Of a stretch of DNA of 64,000 bases, positions 36,836 through 46,034 are shown one piece after another. Source of the stretch: Verrucomicrobiaceae bacterium (GTDB lineage: Bacteria > Verrucomicrobiota > Verrucomicrobiia > Verrucomicrobiales > Verrucomicrobiaceae); assembly GCA_016795365.1 (NCBI GenBank), contig JAEUHN010000029.1, forward strand, positions 124,001 to 188,000, written 5' to 3'. The stretch's first letter is position 1; the number at the start of each line of letters is the position of its first letter. The notes beneath the pieces are model-generated. The model searched no databases. It saw nothing but the letters and a program-made list of their open reading frames with translations, and was not told where the DNA came from. The translations under genes were made by a program, and so were the position numbers.

Positions 36836-39800
36836 ATGGCCAAAAAGATTCTGATTTTCGCCCCCTGCACCAAGTGGATCGTCCATCACCAGCTCGACTG
36901 CGCCATCGGGGCAGCGCTGGCAAACCGGGGGTGTGAAGTCAAGGTCATGCGCTGTGATGGCTTGTTCGAGCAATGCCATGTGGCTGGTTCACCGGTGCAG
37001 GCGAATGCGTGCGACTCGTGCAAGACCATGGGAGCCGAGTGGTTTAGCCGGTTCAATCTTCCCGTGGTTCAGATCGCGGCACTCGTTACGCCCGAGGAAC
37101 GCGCAGAAATCAAAGCCTGGGTGGCTGGCATTGATTACGCGAACTACACCAAGCTCACCTTCCGCCAATGGCCGGTCGGCAGCTGGATGATCTGGAACAT
37201 GCACAGCACCTTCCGGGCGGGCCAGATCGACTTCACACGGCCCGAGGTGCAGGAGCGCGCCCGCCACTACGCCGAGCACGCCGCCTTGATCGCCCTGGCC
37301 ACTAGTCGCCAGCTTGCTGCGTTCCCCGCTGACCATGCGATCAGCTACAGCGGCAGCACCAGCTACTACCGCGTGTTCTTTGAGATGTGCCAGGAAGCGG
37401 GCATCCGCGTCCTCACCCACGAGCGTGGTTTCACCGACGGCAGCTTCGTTTTCTTCGACAACCTGACGGCCTACCAGCGTAACTTCGAAACCCAGCCCGC
37501 CTGGCTCGATCAATGGCGTCAGACTCCACTCGCTGAAGATCAATGGCAACGCGTGGCCAAGCTCTTCAATGCTCGCGAGCAAGGCACGGGCATGAACTTC
37601 CAGAGCGTGCATCAGTTCCGCAGCGACATCGCCCGCACTCGCGCCCGCCTGCGCCTGCCTGCCGATGCCAAGGTGCTCCTCGTGCTCGCCTCAGGCGACT
37701 GGGAGTTTGGCATGTTCCGATCCTACGGCGGCCTCGGCGTGATCTGGCCAACGCAGCTCGAGTGGCTCCAAGACACGGCCCGTCACTGCGCCGAGCGCGG
37801 CTGGCACCTCGTGGTGCGCCACCATCCTCTCGGCGCAGGCAAAAAGACGTATTCCCGCGCCTCCGAATTCCTCGCCTCTCTGATCGCTCATCAGGGCGAG
37901 TGGGGTTCGAAAGTCCGCGTGGTGATGCCTGCGGAGAACCTCAGCACCTACGACTTGATGAGCCTGGCCGATGCGGCGGTGAACCAGTTCACCACTGGCG
38001 GCGCCGAGGCCCTCATCCGCGGCGTGCCCGTGGTCTGCGTCGCTGCCAGCGCCTATCGCCACATGGGCATGGACTGGGTGCGGGACCGTGCGGACTACAC
38101 CGCCGCTCTGGATCGCGCGATGAGCCAGCAGCCGCCGCTGAACGTGGACGCCCTGAAGAATGCGTTCCGCTACGCGAACTTCCACTTCTACACCATGGGG
38201 TCCACGAACCTCACCTCGATGGGCATCAAGAACGCCTACGAGCCCGACTTCCGACTTGCCTCCCCCAAGGACCTCCAGCCCGGCATCGACCCCGTCATGG
38301 ACCGCGTGTGCACTCACATCCTTGAAGGTGGCCCGCTTTATCCCGCGCCCGAGCCGGTCACCTCCGATGCCGATGAGCTTCGCCTCTTGGGTGCGTATCG
38401 CGACCAGCTTGTGCTTCAACGCGAAGCAGCCCGCGCCAGCGAGCCTGCCCTCAGCCGCCCGGAAGTCACCGTCTGGCTGCTCGGCGAAGCGCTCAAGCGC
38501 GGCCAGACCGAATTCCCTCCGCCCGATGGCTGGCGCTGCCGCCACGCCGAAGTGAAGCTCGACTGGATGGTGCTCGATGCCCGTGGTGGGGCTGATGCGC
38601 TCCGCCTCACGCTGGGGAAAACCGCCGCCGACGTCAACAGCCCTTACGTCTTGGTTCACGCGCCTCACGTCACGCTCGATGAGTCCGCCATCTCCCAGGC
38701 TGTGGACTTGCTCGAGCTGCCGGAGAACAAGGACAAGACCGGCGTGCTCTTTGGTTGCTACGTCATCGAAGAAAAAGCACCTCACACGCTCGGACCGGAG
38801 TGGAACACCGCCACCTTCGCACCCGATCCGGCTCAACTGCCGCCCGCGAACATCCCCTGCCTGGCCGAGCCAATGAACGTCCTCAGTCTCGTGCTCTGGC
38901 GACGAGATCGTCTGGGCGAATGGCTGGAGCACAGTCTGCCTCGTCACGACAATGATGGCACCTGGTGCCGCGACATGCTGGCCTCGTTCCTGGATGGCAA
39001 AGACTTCGTCAACCTCGCCGAGCCAGTCGTTTTCATCCGCTCGGGACCCAGCCAGGACGAGCTGCTCGCCCAGGCCGAGAGCCTCGTCCATAAGGGCGAT
39101 CTCGACGGCGCGCTGAAGATCGCCGCCAGCTGTCAGGAACGATTTGGTTTCACTCATGGGCTCCGTGGTCGCATGGCGGCTTGGCTTGCGAGCCAGCAGC
39201 GCACGGCGCAAGCGGTGGCCCTGCTCAATGGTGAATATCACAACGGCAATCCCGACGATTCCTGCTGGCAGACCTTGAGCCAGTCGCTGCCGCAGCTCGC
39301 CCTCAAGCGCCCCGGCTACAAAGACTACGCCAGCGCGGTCGAGAGTGTGTTTGGTTACATGGTCCCAGGGCAGGAACGCTTCCTGCATGAAAAGGTTCTT
39401 TCGTTGCCCTCGGATGCCCGCATCCTCGAGATCGGAGCCTTCTTCGGTCGCTCCACCGTGGCGATGGCCTTCGCCTGCACGGGCACTCGTCGCCACCTGT
39501 TCACCATTGATACCTTCAGCGGCAACGAGGGCCTGATGGGCCGCACGTCGTGGTTCTACAACCACTGGCGCGGCAATCTCCGCCGCTGGGGTCTGGAATC
39601 GTATGTCACCTCCATGCCCGGCTTTTCCCACCCGGTGGTGCGTAGCTTGGCGGCGGACGAGATGTTCGACTTCGCCTTCATTGATGCCTCCCACGAATAC
39701 GAGGATGTGCTGCTCGATTTCGAACTCGTCTGGCCGCATGTGAAGCCCGGTGGCTGGATCGCCTTCCACGATGTGGAGCCCGGCTGGCCAGGCTGCTGGC

Positions 39801-40207
39801 GCGTGTGGGAGCAGACGGGCAAACGCCTCCTCACCGACCATGCCGCCTGCGACACGCTGGCCTGTGGTCGCAAGCCTGCCGACACGCCCTGGCGCTCCTG
39901 CGAAGAGGAATGGCCCGGCTACATTGCTTCCATCACCGATTACTACATCGCGCATCCCAAGTGGAGCCAGACCGGGCACGCGATGCGTGCCCTCGTTGAG
40001 GGTAAAGCCACCGCAGCTGACGACGCCACACTCGCGGCCCCCCCCGAAGAACTGCTCAAGCTCCTCACCCGCTCCACCCGAGAAGAGAACGATCCGTGGC
40101 TGCACGAGGTCCTCGCCCGCATGTTCGCCACTTCTGATCCCGAGGCCTCCGCCCGCCATCGCGCCGAAGCCGCCCGACTTGGAGCCTCCGCCCCGACCCG
40201 CCCATGA
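36836..40207 (+). CDS. Very large protein: N-terminal glycosyltransferase-like, C-terminal class I SAM methyltransferase
   Basis: 1123 residues from the ATG at 36836. Residues 1 to about 500 look like a GT-B or capsule-synthesis-type transferase (ILIFAPCTKWIVHHQ, a Cys-rich patch with CDGLFEQC and CDSCKT, VRHHPLGAGKKTY, LMSLADAAVNQFTTGGAEAL). About 560-770 is a second GT-A-like segment (VHAPHVTLDESAISQAVDLL). A short TPR-like part (about 780-840) leads to a methyltransferase (about 870-1040): ILEIGAFFGRSTVAMAFA, FTIDTFSGNEG, FDFAFIDASHEYEDV and KPGGWIAFHDVEPG. Several steps of glycan assembly are probably joined in one chain. The stop overlaps the next start (ATGA). Confidence 0.75.
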   Translation: MAKKILIFAPCTKWIVHHQLDCAIGAALANRGCEVKVMRCDGLFEQCHVAGSPVQANACDSCKTMGAEWFSRFNLPVVQIAALVTPEERAEIKAWVAGIDYANYTKLTFRQWPVGSWMIWNMHSTFRAGQIDFTRPEVQERARHYAEHAALIALATSRQLAAFPADHAISYSGSTSYYRVFFEMCQEAGIRVLTHERGFTDGSFVFFDNLTAYQRNFETQPAWLDQWRQTPLAEDQWQRVAKLFNAREQGTGMNFQSVHQFRSDIARTRARLRLPADAKVLLVLASGDWEFGMFRSYGGLGVIWPTQLEWLQDTARHCAERGWHLVVRHHPLGAGKKTYSRASEFLASLIAHQGEWGSKVRVVMPAENLSTYDLMSLADAAVNQFTTGGAEALIRGVPVVCVAASAYRHMGMDWVRDRADYTAALDRAMSQQPPLNVDALKNAFRYANFHFYTMGSTNLTSMGIKNAYEPDFRLASPKDLQPGIDPVMDRVCTHILEGGPLYPAPEPVTSDADELRLLGAYRDQLVLQREAARASEPALSRPEVTVWLLGEALKRGQTEFPPPDGWRCRHAEVKLDWMVLDARGGADALRLTLGKTAADVNSPYVLVHAPHVTLDESAISQAVDLLELPENKDKTGVLFGCYVIEEKAPHTLGPEWNTATFAPDPAQLPPANIPCLAEPMNVLSLVLWRRDRLGEWLEHSLPRHDNDGTWCRDMLASFLDGKDFVNLAEPVVFIRSGPSQDELLAQAESLVHKGDLDGALKIAASCQERFGFTHGLRGRMAAWLASQQRTAQAVALLNGEYHNGNPDDSCWQTLSQSLPQLALKRPGYKDYASAVESVFGYMVPGQERFLHEKVLSLPSDARILEIGAFFGRSTVAMAFACTGTRRHLFTIDTFSGNEGLMGRTSWFYNHWRGNLRRWGLESYVTSMPGFSHPVVRSLAADEMFDFAFIDASHEYEDVLLDFELVWPHVKPGGWIAFHDVEPGWPGCWRVWEQTGKRLLTDHAACDTLACGRKPADTPWRSCEEEWPGYIASITDYYIAHPKWSQTGHAMRALVEGKATAADDATLAAPPEELLKLLTRSTREENDPWLHEVLARMFATSDPEASARHRAEAARLGASAPTRP

Positions 40208-41349
40208 AGTTCTGCCAAATCATCGCCTACCCCGACGCGTTGCTGAATTCCCTGCACGCCGCGCGCCCGCACCTGATGGACGCACCCTTCAAGGAACACG
40301 CGCCGGAACTCGCCATCGAAGCGCCCGTCGCTGCGGACTTGTGGACCACCACCTTGGCGGACTCCGGCCACGAGGCCCAGCTCATCGTCGCCAACGACGT
40401 CGTTTCCCAATGCAAGTGGGCCGCCGAAAAGCTCGAAGCCTTCAAGCCGCGCAACAAGGCTGAGTGGATGTGCGAACTCGTGCTCGAACAGCTGCGCAAG
40501 GTGAAGCCGGACGTGCTTTGCCTCACCGCGCCGATCAGTTTTCAGCAGCGCCTGCTGGAGCACCTCAAGCATCGCCCCCGGCACCTCATTGCCTGGACTG
40601 GTGCCGCCCCCATGGCCAAGGCCCAGTGGAAGGATTTCGACCTCGTGATCGCCCCGCATGAAGCGGGTGTGCGCAACGCCTGGAAAAACGGTGCCCGCGA
40701 TGCCCGGGTGCTGCGTCCAGGATTCCCTCGCGCCGTTGCCGAAGCCGTTTTCCAGGAGCCCACCGTTTATGATGTGGCCTATGTCGGCTCATGGGACCCT
40801 GCGGAAGAGAAGCGCAACAAGCGCATTACCGCCCTGGCCAAAGCCGCCCAGCGCAAGGACTTGCCGTTCAAGCTTGGGCTTTTCCTCGATGTGCCTGCCG
40901 GTGCGGATCTGCCGCCTGCCGTGCTCAAACTCAATCAAGGTCCGCGTCTCGGACTTGCCCGCTACAAGGCGCTATCGGGTGCGGAACTCATCGTCACCGA
41001 GGAACCTGCGGCCACCGAGGCTGGCAGCCTTTCACACACCGTCTTCGAAGGCACGGGCCTCGGCGTCTGCACCCTGGCCCCCGGCAGTGATTTGCTCCAG
41101 TCGTGCTTCAAGCCGGGCACCGAGATCGTCACCTACAGCAACGGCACCGACCTGATCGCCCGCATTGACGAATTCCTGGCGGCCGATGCCCGGCGGACCA
41201 CCATTGCCAAGGCTGGCCAGGAGCGCTGCCTCACCGAGCACAGTCTGGAAGCGCGAATGAAAGAGCTGATCACGATGCTGGAGAACCCTCCGAGCAAGCT
41301 CTCGGGCCTGATGCGCCGCGTCTGGCACGGCACGCTCGGTCAGGGCTGA
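40204..41349 (+). CDS. CgeB-like glycosyltransferase
   Basis: 381 residues. GT-B-like pattern with VKPDVLCLTAPISFQQRLLEH and HLIAWTGAAP in the N-terminal half. In the second half, DVAYVGSWDP, a short loop of basic residues and SLSHTVFEGTGLGVCTLAPG lead into the C-terminal helix RCLTEHSLEARMKELITML, as in CgeB/DUF3880-type transferases. Donor and acceptor unknown. It overlaps the preceding gene by 4 bases and is the last rightward gene before a convergent glycosyltransferase. Confidence 0.72.
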   Translation: MKFCQIIAYPDALLNSLHAARPHLMDAPFKEHAPELAIEAPVAADLWTTTLADSGHEAQLIVANDVVSQCKWAAEKLEAFKPRNKAEWMCELVLEQLRKVKPDVLCLTAPISFQQRLLEHLKHRPRHLIAWTGAAPMAKAQWKDFDLVIAPHEAGVRNAWKNGARDARVLRPGFPRAVAEAVFQEPTVYDVAYVGSWDPAEEKRNKRITALAKAAQRKDLPFKLGLFLDVPAGADLPPAVLKLNQGPRLGLARYKALSGAELIVTEEPAATEAGSLSHTVFEGTGLGVCTLAPGSDLLQSCFKPGTEIVTYSNGTDLIARIDEFLAADARRTTIAKAGQERCLTEHSLEARMKELITMLENPPSKLSGLMRRVWHGTLGQG

Positions 41350-41359
41350 TCGAAGCCCG

Positions 41360-42466
41360 CTAGAGCTTCCCGCGCAGGACTCGCCAGGCTGCACGCACCG
41401 GGTGCTTGCGTGCCCAGTCTTGCCACGTCTGCCATCGATCGGACAGCTTCTTGAGGTCGCGCAGTTCCTCCTTCATCTGCTGCGTCTGGCTGCGCAGTTT
41501 TTTGAAGCGCCGCGACACAATGAAGTTCTCCATCGGACTCGCCGGGGCGCAAAACAAGCGGCGGAAAGTGGCTTCGTCCGCCGCCCGATCCACAGCCAGC
41601 GAACTGGGTGCCGAAAAGTCCTCCAGGGGCTCGTGTCGAAGGTCGCCAATCTCCCCCTCTTCCTTGGTATGCGTGCTGTCTTCACCAAAGCCGACGTTGG
41701 TCACCAGATTCTTGTTCGGCAGCAAGGCCACCATGCCCTTCAACCAGCAACTGAAGGTCCACCGATAGGACCAGGAGTCCACCTTGCCCAAGCGGCAAAG
41801 GTCAATCACATGACGCCAATACTCCCGCTCCATTTCGGTGAGGTGGAGCGCCTTGTAGGCTGCCGTCTGCGAGAAGGATTCAAAGGGAGCCAGATCATCG
41901 GTGTAATGCTTCCAGGCCCTGCGCCACGTCGCCCAGCCCCAGCAATGCGGATATTTGGAGGCATAGTAGCCACCGTCGCCACGCCACTTTCCTCGCTGAA
42001 GGTTGGAGGCCGAGATGCAGGCCACTCGCTCATCGTCACGGTAACGATCCAGCAGCATCCGGCTCAGAGTGACAAAACTTGGGTCCACGATGCAGTCGTC
42101 CTCAATGATCAGCACCTCCTCCACCTGCTGCAGTGCCCAGGTGATGGCTTCACTCACGGCCCGACGACAGCCAAGGTTGCGATCGCGATAAAGGCGCTCC
42201 ACCTGGCACTCCCAGTCGATCGCCGCCTCGGCAGCGCGCTGGGTGGCGAGGCACTTTTCTGCCTCTTCAGGCCTGCCCTCCCGAGGACCGTCGATCGCGA
42301 TGAAAACACGCTGCGGTTTGATTGAGCGAAGGGGCTCAATGACGCGAGGCAGCTTGTCTGGCCGGTTAAACCCCAGCAGCAAGACAGGCACTGAGGCTGT
42401 ATTCACATGATCTATCACAGGCCTGCCCGTGTAGTCGCAATCCCAGAATGCGTCAAATATTGACAT
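41360..42466 (-). CDS. GT-A glycosyltransferase of the HlpA-like / GNT-I-like group
   Basis: 368 residues from the ATG at 42466; a GTG two codons upstream is also possible. Conserved features are VPVLLLGFNRPDKLPRVIEP, RVFIAIDGPREGRPEE, RDRNLGCRRAVSEAI and the metal-binding EVLIIEDDCIVDPSF. YPHCWGWATWRRAW is typical of bacterial HlpA-like transferases. C-terminal residues about 320-368 are basic and helical, possibly membrane-associating. It is the only leftward gene in the glycan cluster, converging on the CgeB-like gene and diverging from the double methyltransferase. Confidence 0.82.
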   Translation of the reverse strand: MSIFDAFWDCDYTGRPVIDHVNTASVPVLLLGFNRPDKLPRVIEPLRSIKPQRVFIAIDGPREGRPEEAEKCLATQRAAEAAIDWECQVERLYRDRNLGCRRAVSEAITWALQQVEEVLIIEDDCIVDPSFVTLSRMLLDRYRDDERVACISASNLQRGKWRGDGGYYASKYPHCWGWATWRRAWKHYTDDLAPFESFSQTAAYKALHLTEMEREYWRHVIDLCRLGKVDSWSYRWTFSCWLKGMVALLPNKNLVTNVGFGEDSTHTKEEGEIGDLRHEPLEDFSAPSSLAVDRAADEATFRRLFCAPASPMENFIVSRRFKKLRSQTQQMKEELRDLKKLSDRWQTWQDWARKHPVRAAWRVLRGKL

Positions 42467-42549
42467 TTGCACCTTACACGGATTGCCTCTTTGTGTCCCG
42501 ATCGAGCATCACAACGTGGATGTTGTCAGCCTCCAGTCCCACCTCTTCC

Positions 42550-44526
42550 ATGAATTCTCTAGCCGATCTCGATCCCGAAACACGACGCCTGCTGAAGGAC
42601 AAACAAAGCATGGCGGCCCTTCGCCTGGCGGAGAAAGCCGCCAGCCTTCACCCCAAGAGCGCCGCCGCGCAAAACCTCCTCGGCGACGTGCTCTGGGACG
42701 TGGGCCGCTTTGAGGAGGCACTCGTCGTTTATCAACTCGTCGTCCAGCTGGGTGGTCATGGTGAGGCTGCCGAACGCGCGGCCCATCTGCTGAAGGCTCT
42801 CAAGCGTCCGCCTCGCCCGCTCGTTCCCACCCATCGCCGCTCCTGGTTCAGCGGACTCCCGGGCGAACCGCTCGACAGCATCCAGAACGCCCTGCACAAC
42901 TACAGCTACAAGGGCACTCCGATGCTGAAGAACCCCTTCGATCACGCCCTCTACCCGCTCCTCCTGTCCAAGCTGAAGCCACGCACCCTGATCGAGATCG
43001 GCTCCAAGGAAGGCGGCAGCGCTCTGTGGTTCGGGGATCTGTGCGACACCCTGGGCCTCGATTGCAAGATTCACTCCATCGACATTGTCCGCGTCGCCAC
43101 CGTCAAGCACAAGCGCGTCACCTTCCACGAGGCGGATGGACGCAACCTCGCCAGCTATCTCACCGACAAATTCCTGTCCAAACTGCCTCGCCCCTGGCTC
43201 GTGATTGAAGACGCCGACCACAGCTACGAAACCAGCATGGCCGTGCTCAACTTCTTCGAAGACAAGCTCCAGCTCGGCGACATGCTCGTGATGGAGGACG
43301 GCATCATCACCGACCTGTCCCGCCTTCCCGAAGGGGCTTCGGGTCCTCATCGCGCGCTGCGCAAATTCCTCCAGCGCAACTACGCCGAGTATGAGATCGC
43401 CAGCGAGTGGTGCGACTACTTTGGCTACAACTTCACCTGGAGCAGCAACGGCTTCCTGCGCCGCACGGGACTCAAAAAACTTGGGCCCGATGTGGCTCCC
43501 GATCTGGTCAGCAGCATCGACCGCGTGAAGAAAAAGCAGTTCGCCGAAGTCCTCGCCGAACTCACTGGCCAGACTCAGCGCGGAGCACGTTACCTCAGCG
43601 CCTACTGCCTCTGGCGTCTGGAGCGTCTGCCGGAGGCCTGTGGCGCTGTCGCCGAGGAAGTGGCCGCCTACCCGGATCACCGCCAGGCTCGCGCCCTTCA
43701 CGACCTGCTCTACACTCGCCTCCACGGCACCACGATGACGGGCGACCTGCCACCGCAGCCTCGCCTGCCCGCCAACCAGACCTTGCACATGGTGAATCTC
43801 GGCTGCGGACGTCGCTACGATCCCGCGTGGCTTAACTTCGACGTCGTCCCCGTCGATGAATCCGTCCGTGCGCACGACTTGCAACAACCTCTGCCGCTGG
43901 CCGATGGCACCTGCTCGGTGGTTTATCATTCCCATGTCTTGGAGCACCTGCCGAAGGACAAGGCCCCGGCATTCCTCGCCGAGTGCTTCCGTGTGCTCGC
44001 CCCTGGCGGCATCCTCCGCATCGCGGTGCCCGATCTCGAGTCCATCGCCCGGCTGTATCTGGAGACGCTGACCAAGGCGGCTGCAGGCGATGAAGTGGCC
44101 GCTCAGCAGCACGAGTGGATGACCCTGGAGCTCGTCGATCAACTCGCCCGCCATCGCAGCGGTGGTCACATGCTGGACTACTGGAAGCAACAGCCCATGC
44201 CAGCCGAGGACTTCGTCTTGCAGCGCGTGGGTCGCGAGGCAGGCGATTTCATCGCGGAGTTCCGCGCCAAGCCAGCGCCCTCCGTCAAGGTCGCAGCACC
44301 CACTGCCGATGCGGTGGGACGCTTCCGCACCGGCGGTGAACCGCATCAATGGATGTATGACCGCGTCTCGCTCACACGATTGCTGAAAGCCGCAGGCTTC
44401 ACCCAGGTCCGGGTCTGCACAGGCACCGAATCCGCCATCCCCAATTTCGCCAGCTACCACCTTGATACCGATGAATCGGGTGCAGTTCGTAAACCAGACT
44501 CCCTCTTCATCGAAGCGATCAAATGA
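42550..44526 (+). CDS. Double methyltransferase: CmcI-type domain plus SAM methyltransferase, with TPR-like linkers
   Basis: 658 residues from the ATG at 42550 (MNSLADLDPETRR). A TPR-like start (about 1-80; ALRLAEKAASLHPKSAAAQN) precedes a cephalosporin-hydroxylase/CmcI-like domain (about 120-310): PRTLIEIGSKEGGSALWFGD, IHSIDIVRV and WLVIEDADHSYETSM. A second helical repeat follows (about 330-400). A class I methyltransferase lies at about 410-650 (MVNLGCGRRYDPAWLNFDV, HVLEHLPKDKAPAFLAECF, LAPGGILRIAVPD, then RLLKAAGF). It probably methylates sugars of the surface glycan, maybe at two positions. The stop overlaps the next gene's start. Confidence 0.78.
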   Translation: MNSLADLDPETRRLLKDKQSMAALRLAEKAASLHPKSAAAQNLLGDVLWDVGRFEEALVVYQLVVQLGGHGEAAERAAHLLKALKRPPRPLVPTHRRSWFSGLPGEPLDSIQNALHNYSYKGTPMLKNPFDHALYPLLLSKLKPRTLIEIGSKEGGSALWFGDLCDTLGLDCKIHSIDIVRVATVKHKRVTFHEADGRNLASYLTDKFLSKLPRPWLVIEDADHSYETSMAVLNFFEDKLQLGDMLVMEDGIITDLSRLPEGASGPHRALRKFLQRNYAEYEIASEWCDYFGYNFTWSSNGFLRRTGLKKLGPDVAPDLVSSIDRVKKKQFAEVLAELTGQTQRGARYLSAYCLWRLERLPEACGAVAEEVAAYPDHRQARALHDLLYTRLHGTTMTGDLPPQPRLPANQTLHMVNLGCGRRYDPAWLNFDVVPVDESVRAHDLQQPLPLADGTCSVVYHSHVLEHLPKDKAPAFLAECFRVLAPGGILRIAVPDLESIARLYLETLTKAAAGDEVAAQQHEWMTLELVDQLARHRSGGHMLDYWKQQPMPAEDFVLQRVGREAGDFIAEFRAKPAPSVKVAAPTADAVGRFRTGGEPHQWMYDRVSLTRLLKAAGFTQVRVCTGTESAIPNFASYHLDTDESGAVRKPDSLFIEAIK

Positions 44527-45974
44527 AGGTAGTCCAACTCAGCACCCACGATGTGCGCGGCGGAGCTGCCGCGGCGGCATGGCGTCTGCATGGAGTGCTG
44601 AGGGATCAAGGCATCGATTCCCGCATGGTGGTGCGCACCCGGCACAGGGACGATCCCCATGTGGCCGCCACCGATGAAGGTGGCATCGCCGTGTGGCACG
44701 AGGAAATCATTACCCCCTGGCTGCGCCGGCAGGGACCCGAGGACCTGCCCTGGTTCACCATCGGAGCCACAGACCTACCTTTGGAAACGCATCCCTGGAT
44801 CGTCGAGGCAGACGTGCTACATCTTCACTGGGTGTCCGAATGGTTGAGTGCGAGCACCGTGCGGAGGCTCGCTTCACTCGGCAAGCCGATCGTCTGGACC
44901 TTTCACGATCTCTGGCCTGTCACCGGAGGCGTTCACTACGCAGGCACGAACACACCCCAAGGCGATGAATGGCAGCGTGGTTCCACCTTGCCTGAACCAC
45001 TCCGCGCTATCAGCCGCCGGGAGTTTGATCGCAAACTCACCGCCTGGGCGGACCTGCCGATCCATGTGGTGAGTCCCAGTCAATGGCTGGGCTCCGTGGT
45101 CAAATCGTCAGCCATCGGCTCTCGCTGGAGCGTGCAGACCATGGCCAATGGCATCGACACGGGTGTGTTCCTGCCCGGTGATCGTGCGGCTGCGCGTGCG
45201 CGGTGGGGCATCCCCGCCGAGGCAACGGTGCTGCTGTTTGGCTGCGCAGCCCTCGGCGACCGACGCAAGGGCTTTGCCCAGTTGCAAGAGGCCCTGCGCA
45301 GTGCTCCGCGCGAAGGCGTTTCTTTGGTCCTCTTCGGCGGCGATGCCGTGGTGCTCGATTACCCGCATCAGCTCGTCGGCAGCGTTCGCGATCCAGCCGC
45401 GATGGCGTCGCTTTACCAGGCCGCCGATGCCTTCCTGAGCCCCGCGCTTGAAGACAATCTGCCCACGACCGTGATCGAGTCCCTCGCCTGCGGCACTCCC
45501 GTGATCGGTTTCGCCACGGGCGGCGTGCCGGACCTCGTGGAGGATGGCCGCACCGGATTGCTCGCCCCCTGTGGCGATGTGCCCGCCCTGGCCGACTGCC
45601 TCCAGCGGTTCATGAACGATGCGGGATTGCGCTCACGTTTGGCCGATGCAGCACGTTCGGCTGACAAATCGCGATTCAGCCTGCAAACGCACGCCTCGAA
45701 GACCATCGAGATGTATCGAGCCCGGACGGCCCCGGCTGCAGAGCACCCCTTGCCCGAGATGGCCCAGGGCCCCCTGCCCTTCACTCTGCTGAACGAGGAG
45801 ATGCTCTGGCTGCAATCCGCCGCCGTGGATGCCGTGCTTCAGGCACGCCAGCGCGAGCATAATCTCCGGGACAAACTCCAGGCCGCGAAGTCCAAGCTCG
45901 ACAAAGCCAGGGCTCCCAAGGCACCAACGCCAACGCCCGCCAAGGACAAGCCCTGGTGGAAGTTGGGCTCCTAG
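44523..45974 (+). CDS. Glycosyltransferase family 4 with C-terminal coiled coil
   Basis: 483 residues. GT-B fold: KVVQLSTHDVRGGAAAAAWR at the N-terminus with the family's Gly-rich loop, VLHLHWVSEWLS, PIVWTFHDLWPVTGG and a retaining-enzyme E-x7-E motif in DNLPTTVIESLACGTPVIGF. After residue about 400 the chain is helical and ends in a Lys/Ala-rich coiled coil (RDKLQAAKSKLDKARAPKA). It probably adds a sugar to the surface glycan. The start overlaps the methyltransferase stop. Confidence 0.88.
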   Translation: MKVVQLSTHDVRGGAAAAAWRLHGVLRDQGIDSRMVVRTRHRDDPHVAATDEGGIAVWHEEIITPWLRRQGPEDLPWFTIGATDLPLETHPWIVEADVLHLHWVSEWLSASTVRRLASLGKPIVWTFHDLWPVTGGVHYAGTNTPQGDEWQRGSTLPEPLRAISRREFDRKLTAWADLPIHVVSPSQWLGSVVKSSAIGSRWSVQTMANGIDTGVFLPGDRAAARARWGIPAEATVLLFGCAALGDRRKGFAQLQEALRSAPREGVSLVLFGGDAVVLDYPHQLVGSVRDPAAMASLYQAADAFLSPALEDNLPTTVIESLACGTPVIGFATGGVPDLVEDGRTGLLAPCGDVPALADCLQRFMNDAGLRSRLADAARSADKSRFSLQTHASKTIEMYRARTAPAAEHPLPEMAQGPLPFTLLNEEMLWLQSAAVDAVLQARQREHNLRDKLQAAKSKLDKARAPKAPTPTPAKDKPWWKLGS

Positions 45975-46034
45975 CCCGCTCCCAGGCAACCGCGATTGAC
46001 CGCCCCGAAGGATCATGGCAGAGGACGTGGCATC

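Noticed and set aside
37691-40159. 822-codon open frame on the minus strand
   Set aside because: It lies entirely antisense to the large glycosyltransferase/methyltransferase gene, shows no family motifs and reflects GC-rich codon bias.
42559-44460. 633-codon minus-strand open frame
   Set aside because: Shadow of the double methyltransferase gene; composition is that of an antisense frame.
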